Assembly: GCA_963556145.1 (NCBI GenBank)
Contig: OY744468.1
Coordinates: 3,534,001-3,598,000, forward strand
Direction: 5' to 3'
Source of the DNA: Hygrocybe punicea
Taxonomy: Eukaryota > Basidiomycota > Agaricomycetes > Agaricales > Hygrophoraceae
DNA length: 64,000 nucleotides
A program made the position numbers and the translations under genes. Of the stretch, positions 35,560-47,340 are shown piece by piece (positions within the stretch are counted from its first letter, which is position 1; every line of letters starts with the position of its first letter). Below the pieces are notes generated by a model. The model did not search any database and was not told where the DNA came from. It saw nothing but the letters and a program-made list of their open reading frames with translations.

Positions 35560-35939
35560 TCTATACGGTGGATTCTCAAACTCAGGGTCACACTCTAATT
35601 TGCCAAGCCGTGGGAACAATTTTGTGAAACTGTGGGAACAATTTTGAAGCCCTGGGAATAATTATGAAACCGTGTGACTGGGCGGAGCTGACTGTGAGAA
35701 TTTGTTGTCCCAATCAGAAAGAACAATAATGCAGCCGGATCACAGGTTCCAAATTGGGAATAAGTGATACTACAAATTGACATGAGTGGAAGGCAGTGAA
35801 GATTGCCCTGTGATGGGTTCGACCAGTGTCCCAGCTGTATTCTGAGGAAGTGCCAGTGTAATTGACAACCATATATGAAATGTGTCTACAAATACATATA
35901 TTGTGCAATAGGGATTAGAATTATTTGCAGGAGGAACAT

Positions 35940-37060
35940 CGAACACTGGTCAGACAGGGTGGACAGTGTTCAACAAGCTCTTCGACAAGTGTTCAAACTT
36001 CAATCTGAAGCATTACAATTGCATAAATAAAGGTACGTACAGTTTATGAGGTGTAGCTAGATTTACAATGCGCATTGAGTTTATTAATGATGCACTTGTC
36101 GAACACTTGTCGAACAGGCCGAACAGTGTTCGACAAGCCATTCTAGAAGTGTCCAAGCTTCCATTTGAAGCATTACAATTGCATAAATAATGATACATAC
36201 ATTATATAAGGTGTAGCTAGATTTACAATGCGCATTGAGTTTATTAATGATGCACTAGTCGAACACCTGTCGAACAGGCCGAACAGTGTTCGACAAGCCA
36301 TTCTAGTAGTGTCCAAGCTTCCATTTGAAGCATTACAAATTGCATAAATAATGATACGTACTCTATCTACATTATATGAGGTGTAGCTAGATTTACAATG
36401 CACATTGAGTTTATTAATGATGCACTAGTCGAACACCTGTCGAACAGGCCGAACAGTGTTCGACAAGCCATTCTAGAAGTGTCCAAGCTTTCATTTGAAG
36501 CATTACAATTGCATAAATAATGATACATACATTATATAAGGTGTAGCTAGATTTACAATGCGCATTGAGTTTATTAATGATGCACTTGTCGAACACTTGT
36601 CGAACAGGCCGAACACTGTTTGACAAGTGTTCGACAAGTCATTGCTTTGTTAATAAATTACGTGGAATATATATTAATGTAGCAATGGCTTGTCGAACAC
36701 TTGTCGAACAGGCCGAACACTGTTCGACAAGTGTTCGACGAGGAATTGCTTTGTTAATAAATTAAGTGTAATATATATTAACATAGATGCAGCTTGTCTA
36801 ACACTTGTCGAACAGGCCAAACACTGTTCGACAAATGTTCGACAAGTCATTGTTTTGTTAATAAATTAAGTGGAATATATATTAAAGTAGCAATGGCTTG
36901 TCGAACACTTGTCGAACAGGCCGAACACTGTTCGACAAGTGTTCGACAAGTCATTGTTTTGTTAATAAATTAAGTGGAATATATATTAAAGTAGCAATGG
37001 CTTGTCGAACACTTGTCGAACAGGCTGAACACTGTTCGACAAGTGTTCGACAAGCCGTAT
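35940..37060. repeat. TCGA-hairpin repeat array in the Helitron B leader
   Basis: Two repeat types occur. The left one (about 36010-36560) has a unit of roughly 160-170 bp with gcattacaattgcataaata and gaacaggccgaacagtgttcg. The right one (about 36640-37030) has a 104-bp unit with starts near 36688, 36792, 36896 and 37000. Each right unit holds 22-bp inverted arms starting CTTGTCGAACACTTG around the 10-base loop GGCCGAACAC. AT-rich spacers gttaataaattaagtggaat separate them. The array lies 0.4-1.5 kb from the 5' end and upstream of the Rep gene. Confidence 0.8.
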
Positions 37061-37139
37061 CTACGTTAATATATATTACACTTAATTTATTAACTGCCAA
37101 CTTTATGGACCAATTAAATGGGGATACACATAGTAGACG

Positions 37140-37334
37140 GATGAGGAATTTTTGCCATCAAATAATATTGAGATATCAACTCAAATATTGAAATTATTTC
37201 ATCGCTATCATAAGTCCAAAAATGTCAAAAACATATTGTTATCCACTTTTTACAATGTTTTCGGACTTATGATAACAACAAAAATAATTTTAATATTTGA
37301 GTGGATATCTCAATATGATGGTAAATTCCTCATC
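37140..37334. mobile_element. Small palindromic MITE in Helitron B
   Basis: GATGAGGAATTT at the left and AAATTCCTCATC at the right; the arms (about 90 bp, with atattgagatatc and caaatatt) pair over nearly the whole 195 bp. No coding. Confidence 0.65.
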
Positions 37335-37628
37335 CATCTCCTGTGACAACTGTAACAAATCCCCCTTGTATGGTGGCAAGTATTACCATCACTCCAAGGA
37401 AAGCTATGACTATTCAGTACCGGAATATTAGGTATGTTACGAAAACATTCAATTGAATAAAAACATTATATAGCTTCAGGCACACCTTATGATGTTTTTG
37501 GAAGAGCTTACAAATAAGATAATGTCATATGATCAATCCAACTGTGTTAATTGTTGTTCATGATCCGAACCACTTAACTAGTTAAATAGATACATGGGCT
37601 GTGCTTTCTCTTACTATCACCAATCCAC

Positions 37629-40600
37629 ATGAATCTCCACGATATCATCCATGTCTGCATTGCGGTTTTGACTTATCTACATTTCCTTGCAAACACAACC
37701 ATCTTTCCACAACCATGCCAAGACCAACTTACGTATATCTCTCTTGAACCAATTTCTGCTCCTTTGATATCGACCTTGGCCCAAGAATTGGGTGTTTTTC
37801 AAAGAAAACTCATAGAACATGAGTTTGCCCCAGATCAGGGCGATGCAACAATACTGATGCAAATAAATGCAACACAATGTGTAAAATTCAATGAAATAAC
37901 AAAGAATACTTTGACGCTCAATGCATTATTCGTTTGGACTACATTTAAAGATACCGCGTTCAATATGCAATTACGTTCTATTCAATATGCCAGAACATAT
38001 TTCTTACCTTCTAAATATCTCTTTGCTTTGTATTGTCTTCTCAAATCTATCACTGTCCAATGTCGTTGTAAAATGATCCATGCATTGCTCATGCGATCGC
38101 TATTGAGACGACATGATTTCAGATCATATTTATTTCATTGCATTACTAGTTCTCTATCACATGCAACGTTGCTGTGGACCACACTATGTTCCATAATACG
38201 ACATAGCCGTTCAAACATAATTGTGTTCAATTTGAATTTATTCAGAAACTTGTTTAAATCTTTATATATAAATTCCGTTCATAGATATGACTACATTGGT
38301 GGTGGTAAATGAATACCACCATTCAAGTTTAGCTTTCTTCAATCTTTTATGCTACCGTCTAATAATATCAACCATGATTCTGACACATTATTCAAATATG
38401 TTGGGCATATTGATGAACAAACAGCCAACACTTTATATGAAGATAGAAAGAAATATGCATGTGTTAAAATGCCTTTACATGAACTTCTGCCAAAGTTGAC
38501 GGTGAAGGATATTGGTGAAATAACAACAATACATGGTATATATTTGTCAAAGACATTACAAAGATTACATGGACAAGATCTATCTGTGACATTAATGAGG
38601 CATAATTGTTCAGCTTGTGATACTCATGTTTCTATTTTTCATATGCATGATATTAAATCAAATAAAGATAAGTGTAAAGAGTGGTACAAAAGACAACAAA
38701 TGACAGAAACATATGAGTGTGGAACAGAAGAAACTCAGACTAAAATGAAAGAAGAATTGGACAAGTCAGATGAGCAATCATTTCCTCCTCGTCCACCATC
38801 TATTGAATTGAAGGAAACCATAATCAGCAACTGGTGCAGAGATACATCACCCGAATGTTTTCAAGAAAGTGGGTGTGCTGTATGTGGTCAATTGGTTGCA
38901 TTGAAGAACATGTCTTTATTGTCAAAGACGAAGGTTAATCTGAAAATCTTAACTAGAAACAATATGGGAATCACAAGATGTGAACGATATCATTGTTCTG
39001 ATCCAATAGAGGATATCAAAGGTCCAGTGCTAGATGACACATGTAAATGGATATGCAAACCATGTGTGCTCAGTCTGAATAAAGGCCAAACTCCCAAATA
39101 TGCTTTGGCAAATGGACTTTGGATGGGAAGAATTCCTGCACAACTTCAAAATCTAACATTTGCTGAACAACTTTTGATTGCCCGTGTTCGTCACAACAAA
39201 TGTATTGTTCGTGTCTCCTCTGGGATGCATAAAATGAAAGCAAATGCCATCATGTTTCAAAACCCAACACCAAAGATATATCAACGGTTGCCTCCAACAA
39301 TTAAAGAACTTGATGAAGTGCTAGCGTTTATTTTCACTGGTCCTGCCAGACCAACTTCAGAAGACATGGAGCGAACGCCTTTATTGGTTCGCCGAAGGCG
39401 AGTTTCTGCAGCTTTAGAATGGCTGAAATTGAATCACATGGATTACTATGATTTAGATATCTCCTATGAAAATCTAGCACAATATCCAGATCATGGAATT
39501 CCTGTTGTGGTTGCATATCGACCAGCAGACACAAATAAGGAACCGGAAGCCACTAGTGCATTTGACAATGAAGAGGAAGATGGTGTGGAAGATGGGCCTT
39601 GTCCCTTTGTTGTTAGTGGGGTAACTGGCGAAAATCTAGATATTACAAGTCCAAAGGCATTAATAGCTAGAGCAACCAAGCACTTGATAGATGACCATGG
39701 TGGTGTTCTTGCCATAAGCCATGCTAGAAATCCAGAATCGTTCTTTAATAATCCTCAGTTATATCCTATGATGTTCCCCTGCCTATTTCCATATGGCTTG
39801 GGTGGTATTACCAGCATTGACAAGGATGTTTTAAGCATCAGTGATATGATGCACAAAAGGCATCTTCTGATGTACCATGACAAAAGATTTCAAACTGAAT
39901 CCTATTTTCCATTGATTGCATTCAATCAAGAACAAATCAAGGACAGTACAACTGGAGGATATTTGTTGACTAATAAACATAATTTCAACAATATTGCAGA
40001 TCGCCTGATGAATATCAATACAGCTGTTTTGGATGACCTCTCTAAAAGATTATCTAGAGGTGATAGAGTCAAACCGGATACATCAGAAGAGAAAGCATGC
40101 TATAAACTCATTTCTGATCTGGATCACGTAGCTGGTCAGGTCAAAGGTTCAATTACTAACAAGAAATACATGCGAAATGAGATTTGGTCTCTGATATCCT
40201 ATATTGGTGCTCCGACTTGGTTTATCACTTTTGCACCTGCAGACATCAATCACCCACTATGCTTATATTATGCTGACAACAAAGAAAAGTTTTATCCTAA
40301 ACTACGTCTACCCCAGGATTGTTACAAACTAATTGCAAACAATCCAGTTGCTGGAGCCCGCTTCTTTCACTTTACTACTGAAATGTTCATCAAACATATA
40401 TTAGGAATAAATGAATCTCATCCTGGCCTGTACGGAAACACATCAGGTTATTATGCAATGGTAGAGGAACAAGGACGTCTTACCTTGCATCTTCATATGC
40501 TGTTGTGGATAAAGGGATGCCTTACACCTCAGGAAATACATGACAAAATTATGGGTGAAAATTCTGACTTTCAGAAAAGATTAGTGGAATACTTGGAAAG

Positions 40601-42540
40601 TTTGTGTGTAGGACAATTCATGACAGGTTCTAAAGATGAGGTATCACAGAAAATGGAACAGACAATGTCGAAACCTGAATATCAACCACCAACATGTGTC
40701 ATGCCAGATCCACCATCATATAATTGTTCCATGAATTGTCAATATCACGACAAAAGATCATCATGGTGGCAAAGGTTTCAAGATGTTGTAGATGATCTTT
40801 TATTGCGATTAAATGTACATAACAGGCATGATGGCAAAAAAAAGCCGTACTGTCTTAATTCGAAAGGTGAATGTAAACGACGATTTCCCCGTGATATCTT
40901 TCAACAAACTTTTGTAGAACCTAACACTGGTGCTCTCAACCTCAAGCATGGTGAACCTTGGATGAACACGGTGACACCTGAAGTTACATATATGCTACGA
41001 TGCAATTCTGATGTGACCAGCTTATTATCAGGTACTGCTATAAAGGCCATAGTTGCATACATAACAGATTATATTACAAAATTCTCCTTGAAGACCTATA
41101 GCATTTTTGAAGTAATAAAAAGTATTTTTGATAAGAATTCTGAAATGATTAGTGGCGACCTGAAATGAAAAGACAAAGTCAGAAAACTGTTTACACAAAT
41201 AGTCAATTCACTCACCTCCAAAATGGAAATTGGTGCTCCAATGGCTTCATTATATGTCTTGGAAATCCTGATCACTACACCAGTCATAAATTCATGCCAT
41301 TCTTTTGGAGAACTTATGTTAAAGAGGTTATCAGTGCATGGTCTGATGAAGAAATTGCTAATATATGTGAAGACCAAAATAATACACAAAAGGTTGTTAT
41401 TGGTAAGAATAATGGTGCATACATTGGACTTTCCAAAGTAAATAATTATATGTTCAGACCAGCCTTGTATGATAATGTATCACTGTATGACTGGATACGT
41501 CTTGCAACTGTAGAACCAAATAAAAGACGCACCAAAACAAAAACCAAAAGGGCCAGAAAAGAACCCATGCAAAACCATATTTTGGACAATCTAGGCTGTG
41601 ATGATTTGTCTGACTCTTTCACTGAACCTACTAATGTTGACGACTCCAGTGATGACGACTTGTCTGATGTCATTGATAATGATATACTCATGGAGATAGA
41701 TGAAATTTCAAAACCTGATGGTTTGAATAGAAATGCAGGCACAGAAATAGCTGATAAAACAAATGAAGTTGATGTTAATAAATTGACAAAAAATGAAAAT
41801 GATTATACTTTACATCCCAATCATCCACAATATCTTACCCACCATGCCAAAATGAAAGGGAATGATCCCTTCATAGTTCCTAATTTTATTCCAAACACTT
41901 TGCCAAGGGCTGACCATGGTGATCGAGAATATTATTGTTGTACAATGTTAATGTTTTTCAAGCCATGAAGAAGTGGCAAGGAACTCAAATGTAAATTACA
42001 AACATGGGATAATGCTTTTATAGACCATGAGTTTTCTAAAAGAGAGCTGGAGATCATGAAATACTTTGGTTTACGATATGAGTGTCTAGATGCAAGAGAT
42101 GATTTCTCTGCTAAACGTCGAAAGAATAATACTGAAGATATAAGGTATTCATGGGCAACTTCAAACAATCTTGATGAACTGGATGACATGCACAATGCTG
42201 AATTAGCTATTAATGGTGATGACTTCAACAATAATATTGGTGAAGACAATAATGACACAGAAATACTTCTGAAACTTGGCCATAAAGGACAAAAGAGGAA
42301 GGATCAAATGCTAATAGCTGAAAGAACTTTGAAAAGATCAGGGTGGCTGGATGATTGTATTGATGGTACCCCAGATATAGGACCATTGATACCTATAGAA
42401 CCACCTGTAGTACAATCAGCAAAATTGTGGAGAACTGCAGTCCTTGCAAAGAAAAAGGAAATCATTAATGACAGAAATAAAAATTTACCAACAAACACAG
42501 CAACCATAAATAAATTGGGAAATTTTCAATATAATGATGT
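37629..42540 (+). pseudogene. Helitron B Rep gene, 5' half
   Basis: The N-terminus (37629 on) reaches YDYIGGGK and a TGA at 38310-38312; the same frame then continues. Zinc-pair/DUF6570-like part about 38800-39700 (CAVCGQLV, CKPCVLSLNKG, LANGLWMGRIP, LLIARVRHN, SSGMHKMKAN, ELDEVLAFIF). Rep part about 39760-41165 (CLFPYGLGG, ITFAPADINHP, HUH motif LTLHLHMLLW, Tyr pair YITDYITK). TGA at 41166-41168. A one-base deletion near 41255 moves the frame to 41256-41968 (CLGNPDHYTSHKF), where TGA replaces the Trp of KPWRSG. The acidic linker runs to the LTR insertion at 42541, whose 5-bp target GATGT is duplicated. Confidence 0.85.
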
Positions 42541-43102
42541 TGTTACGTTTTACCCCGATTTAACCCCCGCTTCCGACCCCGACGTCCCTGACTCAACGTC
42601 ACAAGACAACATCATAACCTGGGTCCGGAACATCATCGAAGACAACCAACAACGGTACCCCAATCCTCATGATTACCCCCATCAACCGATCACCGCCAAT
42701 ACATCATACACGTTGATACAAGCACTCAATAATACCGCGCAACACAATCATCGGATCAGCTGTCTGCTGACACCGGACCTGCAACACAGCCGTTGGCCAC
42801 CTCGTTGGCACCCCAAAACGTATAGAACACGAAGCCAAGCAAGACGCCGTTCATCCCGGAGCTTGTCCTCCACGCAGCCACGCATGACGAAGAAGCCGAC
42901 CCTGAAGTAGTTCGCCAATATATAAACAAAGACATTTGTAGTCAGTATCCTTAAGTTTAGTATAGCTACTCTTCCCCCGATCGCTACCACGAAATCCAGA
43001 TATCTCCCCTCTTCTATCCGTTTGTACTCGCTTCCTTCTATATAACATCCTCGTTTGGTTTACTGTTGCCGGAGTTCGCAATAAGAACAGCGATCCGTAA
43101 CA
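42541..43102. mobile_element. Solo LTR, 562 bp
   Basis: It starts TGTTACG and ends CGTAACA with a 5-bp duplication GATGT (42536-42540 and 43103-43107), the signature of an LTR retroelement. ctatataacatcc near 43035 may be its TATA box. Its 3' end (tgttgccggag ... cgatccgtaaca) is shared with the unit ending at 51228. LTR plus duplication is 567 nt, a multiple of 3, so the Helitron frame is kept in phase across it. Confidence 0.85.
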
Positions 43103-45928
43103 GATGTCAAGATAGTGGATGCAGCATACATCAACCATATGTTTATTCCTGCAAACAGAGCTGATCATCATCTTATTGATATAACTATCAATGATTACAA
43201 GTTGAACACTGACCAAAAGAGAGCATTTCATATCATTGCCAATCACTCTACTTTGATTAACAGTTCTGATAAGCTACGCATGTATCTTGGTGGGATGGCA
43301 GGCACAGGGAAATCACAAGTCATCAAGGCATTGACTAGTTTCTTTGGTAAACACAATGAGAATCATCGATTTGTGGTTCTTGCACCAACCGGTGGTGCTG
43401 CTGCCCTTGTAAATGGATCCACATATCACTCCATTCTTGGAATTAATCAGGGAGGATCATCTCGTTCCCTTGCACAAGTACGTGCCAATCTTGATGGTGT
43501 GGATTACATTTTCATTGATGAGGTGTCAATGTTATCTTGCAGAGATATGTATAAAATCAGTGCTCAGTGTGCAAAAGCACGTGGTGTTTATGATGAACCC
43601 TTTGGTGGCATTAATATGATATTTGCAGGAGATTTTGGCCAACTTCCACCAGCTATGAGTGGTGCTCCTTTGTACTCTGGAACTGTTGGTGTCCAAATCA
43701 ATTCCAGTCAAACTATACCAAATCAGGAAGCTGCTATAGGCAAAGCTCTTTGGCATCAAATTACAACAGTTGTTATATTACGTGAAAATATGAGACAAAC
43801 CAATCAGTCAAAAGAAGATGTCCAACTGAGACAGGCGTTGGAAAACATGAGATACAAAGCATGTACTCAAGAAGATATTGCATTTCTTCGTACTCGCATC
43901 GCAGGAAAAGGTCCAAATGATCTAAAATTAGCCCAAAAGAAATTCAGGAATGTATCAGTTGTAACTGCATTGAATGCACAAAAAGACAAAATCAATGAAC
44001 TTGGTATTCAACGTTTTGCTGCTGAAAATAAAAGACCATTAACATCATTTTATTCTATAGACAGATGGAATGATCCTACTAGTTCCAATAGCAAAAGGAA
44101 ATCTCATCACATGTCAACAATTTTGGATCCTATTCGACACACAAAGATATTGGAACCTTCACTCCAAAAGCTACTTTGGAGCCAACCACATGCATCATCC
44201 TCTGATCATATACCAGGAAGATTGGACTTATGTGTAGGCATGCCTGTGATGCTGAGAAACAATGATGCGACGGAGTGCTGCATTACCAAAGGAGCAGAGG
44301 GCATGGTTGTGGGTTGGCAGAGTGCAATAGGTCCAGAACAACAAACTGTACTGGACACTTTATTTGTCAGATTATTGAATCCTCCAAAAGAAATTAACAT
44401 AGAAGGACTTCCTGAAAATGTGGTGCCGATTACAAAACATGTCACTTCCACCATGTGCTCATTACCCAATGATGATGTGATATCTTTGTCAAGAGAACAA
44501 GTGTTAGTACTACCTAATTTTGCAATGACTGATTATGCATGTCAAGGATGTACTCGTCCTAACAATGTAGTCGACCTCAGTAGTTGTAGAAACCACCAAT
44601 CCTATTATACTTGCTTATCAAGAAGTGCTTCTGCAGCAGGAACTATCATCATGCAAGGCTTTGATCCTAAAGTAATTACTGGGGGTGCTTCTGGATATCT
44701 CCGGCAAGAATTCAGAGAATTGGAACTGCTTGATGAGATTACCAAATTGAAATATCAAGGACTCTTACCAGAACATGTCAAGGGAGATCAGCGAAATTCT
44801 ATTATTGATCAATTTAGAAAATGGAAAGGAAAGTCATATGTTCCAAAAAACATTCATCATGCTATTGCATGGAAAGCCACAGAGCAACTAAACCAATACA
44901 CAGCACAACCCTCTCCATGGCAATTAATTAAACCTATAAACAAACATCAAAAGGCGGATTTCAGAAACCTCAAATTTGTTCCTGCAAAAGGAACTGTTCC
45001 AGTCACTGTTGCTCATAAAAATTCCACAGCCAATGTATTGCAAAATAAAAAACAAAAATTAGAACTTGTAAGTTCATCTTCCATAGTGAAAAAAAGACAA
45101 AAAACAAGTACTATTGAATTAAATGAACCAAAAGGGTTTATATGGGATGCGCAAGATTGGAGCTGTGCTTATGATTCACTCTTTACAATATTACTAGCAA
45201 TATGGAATGAAGATCCATCAAGTTGGAAAAAAAGATTCAATAGCATCAATGAAATATTCAAGATTTTGGGCTTAGGATTCAAACGATCAAAGAATAACAG
45301 AACAGATTTAGAAACAGTTAGAAATACAATCAGACGTTTATTGCATCAAGAAAAACCCGAAATATTTCCTTATGGTCAAGTTGGCATTGCCATAAGTGAT
45401 TTGGCCCATTATATAATGAAAGCAAATGAACCAATGACTTCAACTTGTCTTAAATGTATGAGTTGTGAAAACATAACCATTCTGGAAAATGATAGATGTG
45501 ATGCCATCTTTCACTGTTCATATTCATTTTCTGGAACAATCTCAGCATGTCTTGCTCAAATTATAGTTAATAGACAATGGCACAGATGTCAATTGTGTTG
45601 GGGAAATATTACTAAATTTATTGCATTTAACAAAATTCCACCTCTAATCATGTTTACAGTTGACTCTATTGAGAATTTAATAATTAGTCAAGTTATAAAC
45701 TTGTCAATTGATGACATATCCACTGCTTACACATTGAGAGGAATTGTGTACTTTGGTAATATACATTTTACTGCACGCATATTCGTCAACAGGATGGTAT
45801 AGTTTCATGATGGTATGTCAACAAGATCATTTTGCATTAATGAAGGCGATATAGATGACTTTTCAAATATTGATTTATTGTCATGTAATGGTAATAATGC
45901 TGTACTTTTTATATATGCTCAATTATAA
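43103..45928 (+). pseudogene. Helitron B PIF1-like helicase with USP-like C-terminus
   Basis: Helicase motifs: GGMAGTGKSQ, YIFIDEVSML, GDFGQLPPA, ILRENMRQ, MTDYACQGCTRP, YTCLSRSASAAG. A linker follows (about 44700-45130). Then the USP-like domain: WDAQDWSCAYDSLF (Cys box), CLKCMSC and CQLCWG (zinc pairs), IPPLIMF and RGIVYFGNIHFTAR (His box). A TAG at 45800-45802 replaces the Trp of the conserved WFHDGM; the reading continues FHDGMS to a TAA at 45926-45928, ending VLFIYAQL as in Helitron A (VLAIYA). The protein would be the rolling-circle transposase with a fused peptidase. Confidence 0.85.
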
Positions 45929-45970
45929 TATTTGTTCTCATTGCTAAAAAGAAAAAGGGACGAGTAACCT

Positions 45971-45988
45971 GCCATGCAAAGCAATGGC
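45971..45988 (+). other. Helitron B 3' terminal hairpin
   Basis: GCCATGC-AAA-GCA-A-TGGC, the same fold as the other Helitrons; the CTAG end lies 14 bp further. Confidence 0.85.
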
Positions 45989-46072
45989 CCACACCCCACT
46001 AGTGATATTTAGTATACTTGTCAAGTACTTTCAAGATACTGTGTGACATGGTATGCTACTGTGCACCCTGTG

Positions 46073-47340
46073 ATCGATGATGAATGAGGATGAACGGAGG
46101 AGGAATTTCTTTCGTTTTGGTTTGGGGAGGGACACTTGCTTGGAGTCAATGTTCCATAGGAAGCCGAGGTAGTTAAATGAGGAATTGAAGTCTTGGCCTT
46201 TATCGGGGTGCCAGGGGATTTGCAGGGGGGCGATGCACTGTAGGGCACTAGCACGGTCATAGGGGTAAGTGTAAGGAGGGGTGGAGCCGGTAATGGGGGT
46301 GCAGAAAATGGAGAGGTCATCTTCGTATTTATTAATGGTCAGACACCTTCGGACATCCAGATATCAACGCCAGCATTGGAGATCATGCTGGCATTGCTGC
46401 TCGAGGATGAGCATCTGAAGGGGCAAACATGGTCTGGGTAGAAGCCTAGGGTGCTTTGTACTACGAACCATGGTTTATATTCGGGGTGGATGAGACAAGT
46501 ACGGTGGAATTTTGCGATGTCAAGGGTCATCACTTGTGTTCCAGGTGAAGCGTTGGCAATCTATGGGGAGGGGTGTGAGCACCGGAATGGGTGACGGGTG
46601 CCAGAATGGGCAATAAGAGGGAAAATGGTGGGGGGGCCAGAATAGGTGATGATGGGTGCCAGAAGTTGGCAACATACACCAAAATAGGTGGAAAGGTACC
46701 CTCATGAGTAGGGAGTGGGACCCTAATGGGTATCAAGGAGAAGGGACTTACTATCTCTGAAATCTCGGAGATGGACGCAAAGCGGGTGGGGAATTTGGCG
46801 TTGTCAACAAAGTGGTTGGTAGAGGGGTGCAGACGGTCGCCTTTGGATAGGTGGCTGCAGATTCTGAGTTTGTCTGGTAGGCTGTCTGGTTGAGGTTGGG
46901 AGTCGACAATGATTGGGGATGATTGGAATGGTCCTTTGAGAATGTCTTCCATTTCCTCGTGTGAGAATGGGCCACTCATCCGTTGGGATTTGACTTCGTC
47001 TATGAGGTATTCTTGGATGTAGTCACTGTGCAGGGAGGCAGAAGGGTGGTTTGGGAAGATTACGGTTTTTAGGAGGGGTGGGAATTCCGCCATCGGGAAG
47101 CTGTGTTTGAGGTTGCGAACTAAGAAAGGGTATTTGTGAGAGAGGTCATGTTTGTCTAGGAAAAAGGTGAAAGCATCTATGGAGTATGGCATTAAAATGC
47201 ACGAGAAGATGTCCTCATGGGCGTTAGAGTGGGGAAATGGGGTTGGGCGTGGGATCATATCTTTGAGGAAGTTGTGTTTGGGATCATGGAAGTTGAGGAG
47301 TCGTAGGGACATGATGTTAGAGCTTTTTGGCAGGTTCTTT
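46073..47340 (-). pseudogene. DIRS reverse transcriptase, with a 191-nt intron
   Basis: The frame from about 47340 encodes DYIQEYLIDEV, MSGPFSHEEMEDILKGPFQS, PDKLRICSHLSKG and PTRFASISEISEI. At 46751 a GTAAGTCCC donor and at 46561 a CCCATAG acceptor bound 191 nt. Joining 46752 to 46560 restores the conserved reading IIANASPGTQ then TLDIAKFHRTC, PWFVVQ, CPFRCSSSSSNASMI; a later frame gives the catalytic NKYEDDLSIF. Retention of the 191 nt breaks the frame, so it behaves as an intron. The intron is made of imperfect gggtgccagaatgggc repeats. A shift near 46335 separates the last two blocks. The foldback element cuts the frame at 46072. Confidence 0.75.
46561..46751 (-). other. Intron inside the DIRS reverse transcriptase
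   Basis: GTAAGT donor, CCATAG acceptor, 191 nt, internally repetitive; removal is needed to connect two conserved RT blocks. Confidence 0.65.

Larger units (their letters stand above)
35535..46002 (+). mobile_element. Helitron B, 10.5 kb, structurally complete
   Basis: It starts TTACGAGTCCC (5' hairpin 35537-35559) and ends with hairpin 45971-45988 followed by CACACCCCACTAG. The flanks GGTAA and TGATATT rejoin to match the unbroken foldback copy at 27620-27640, so both ends are exact and insertion was between A and T. It holds a repeat array (35940-37060), a MITE (37140-37334) and a Rep-helicase-peptidase gene (37629-45928) split by a solo LTR. The CTAG end is a canonical CTRR Helitron terminus, unlike the CAAG end of A, E and F. 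Several stops show it is dead. Confidence 0.9.
34755..46072. mobile_element. Foldback element (850 bp) split by Helitron B
   Basis: Outer ends read ACACAGGGTGCGCAGTAGC and, inverted, CACAGGGTGCACAGTAGC. Without Helitron B the element is one long palindrome with arms of about 420-430 bp and a centre near 35185 (tattataata). It interrupts the DIRS frame between IID and VMKIHG; joining the flanks gives an open reading. A half copy lies at 27190-27706. No protein is encoded. Confidence 0.75.

Noticed and set aside
35940..37060. CRISPR-like regularly spaced palindromic repeats
   Set aside because: The DNA is fungal, the spacers are themselves repeated, and no cas-like gene exists; it is a satellite inside a Helitron.
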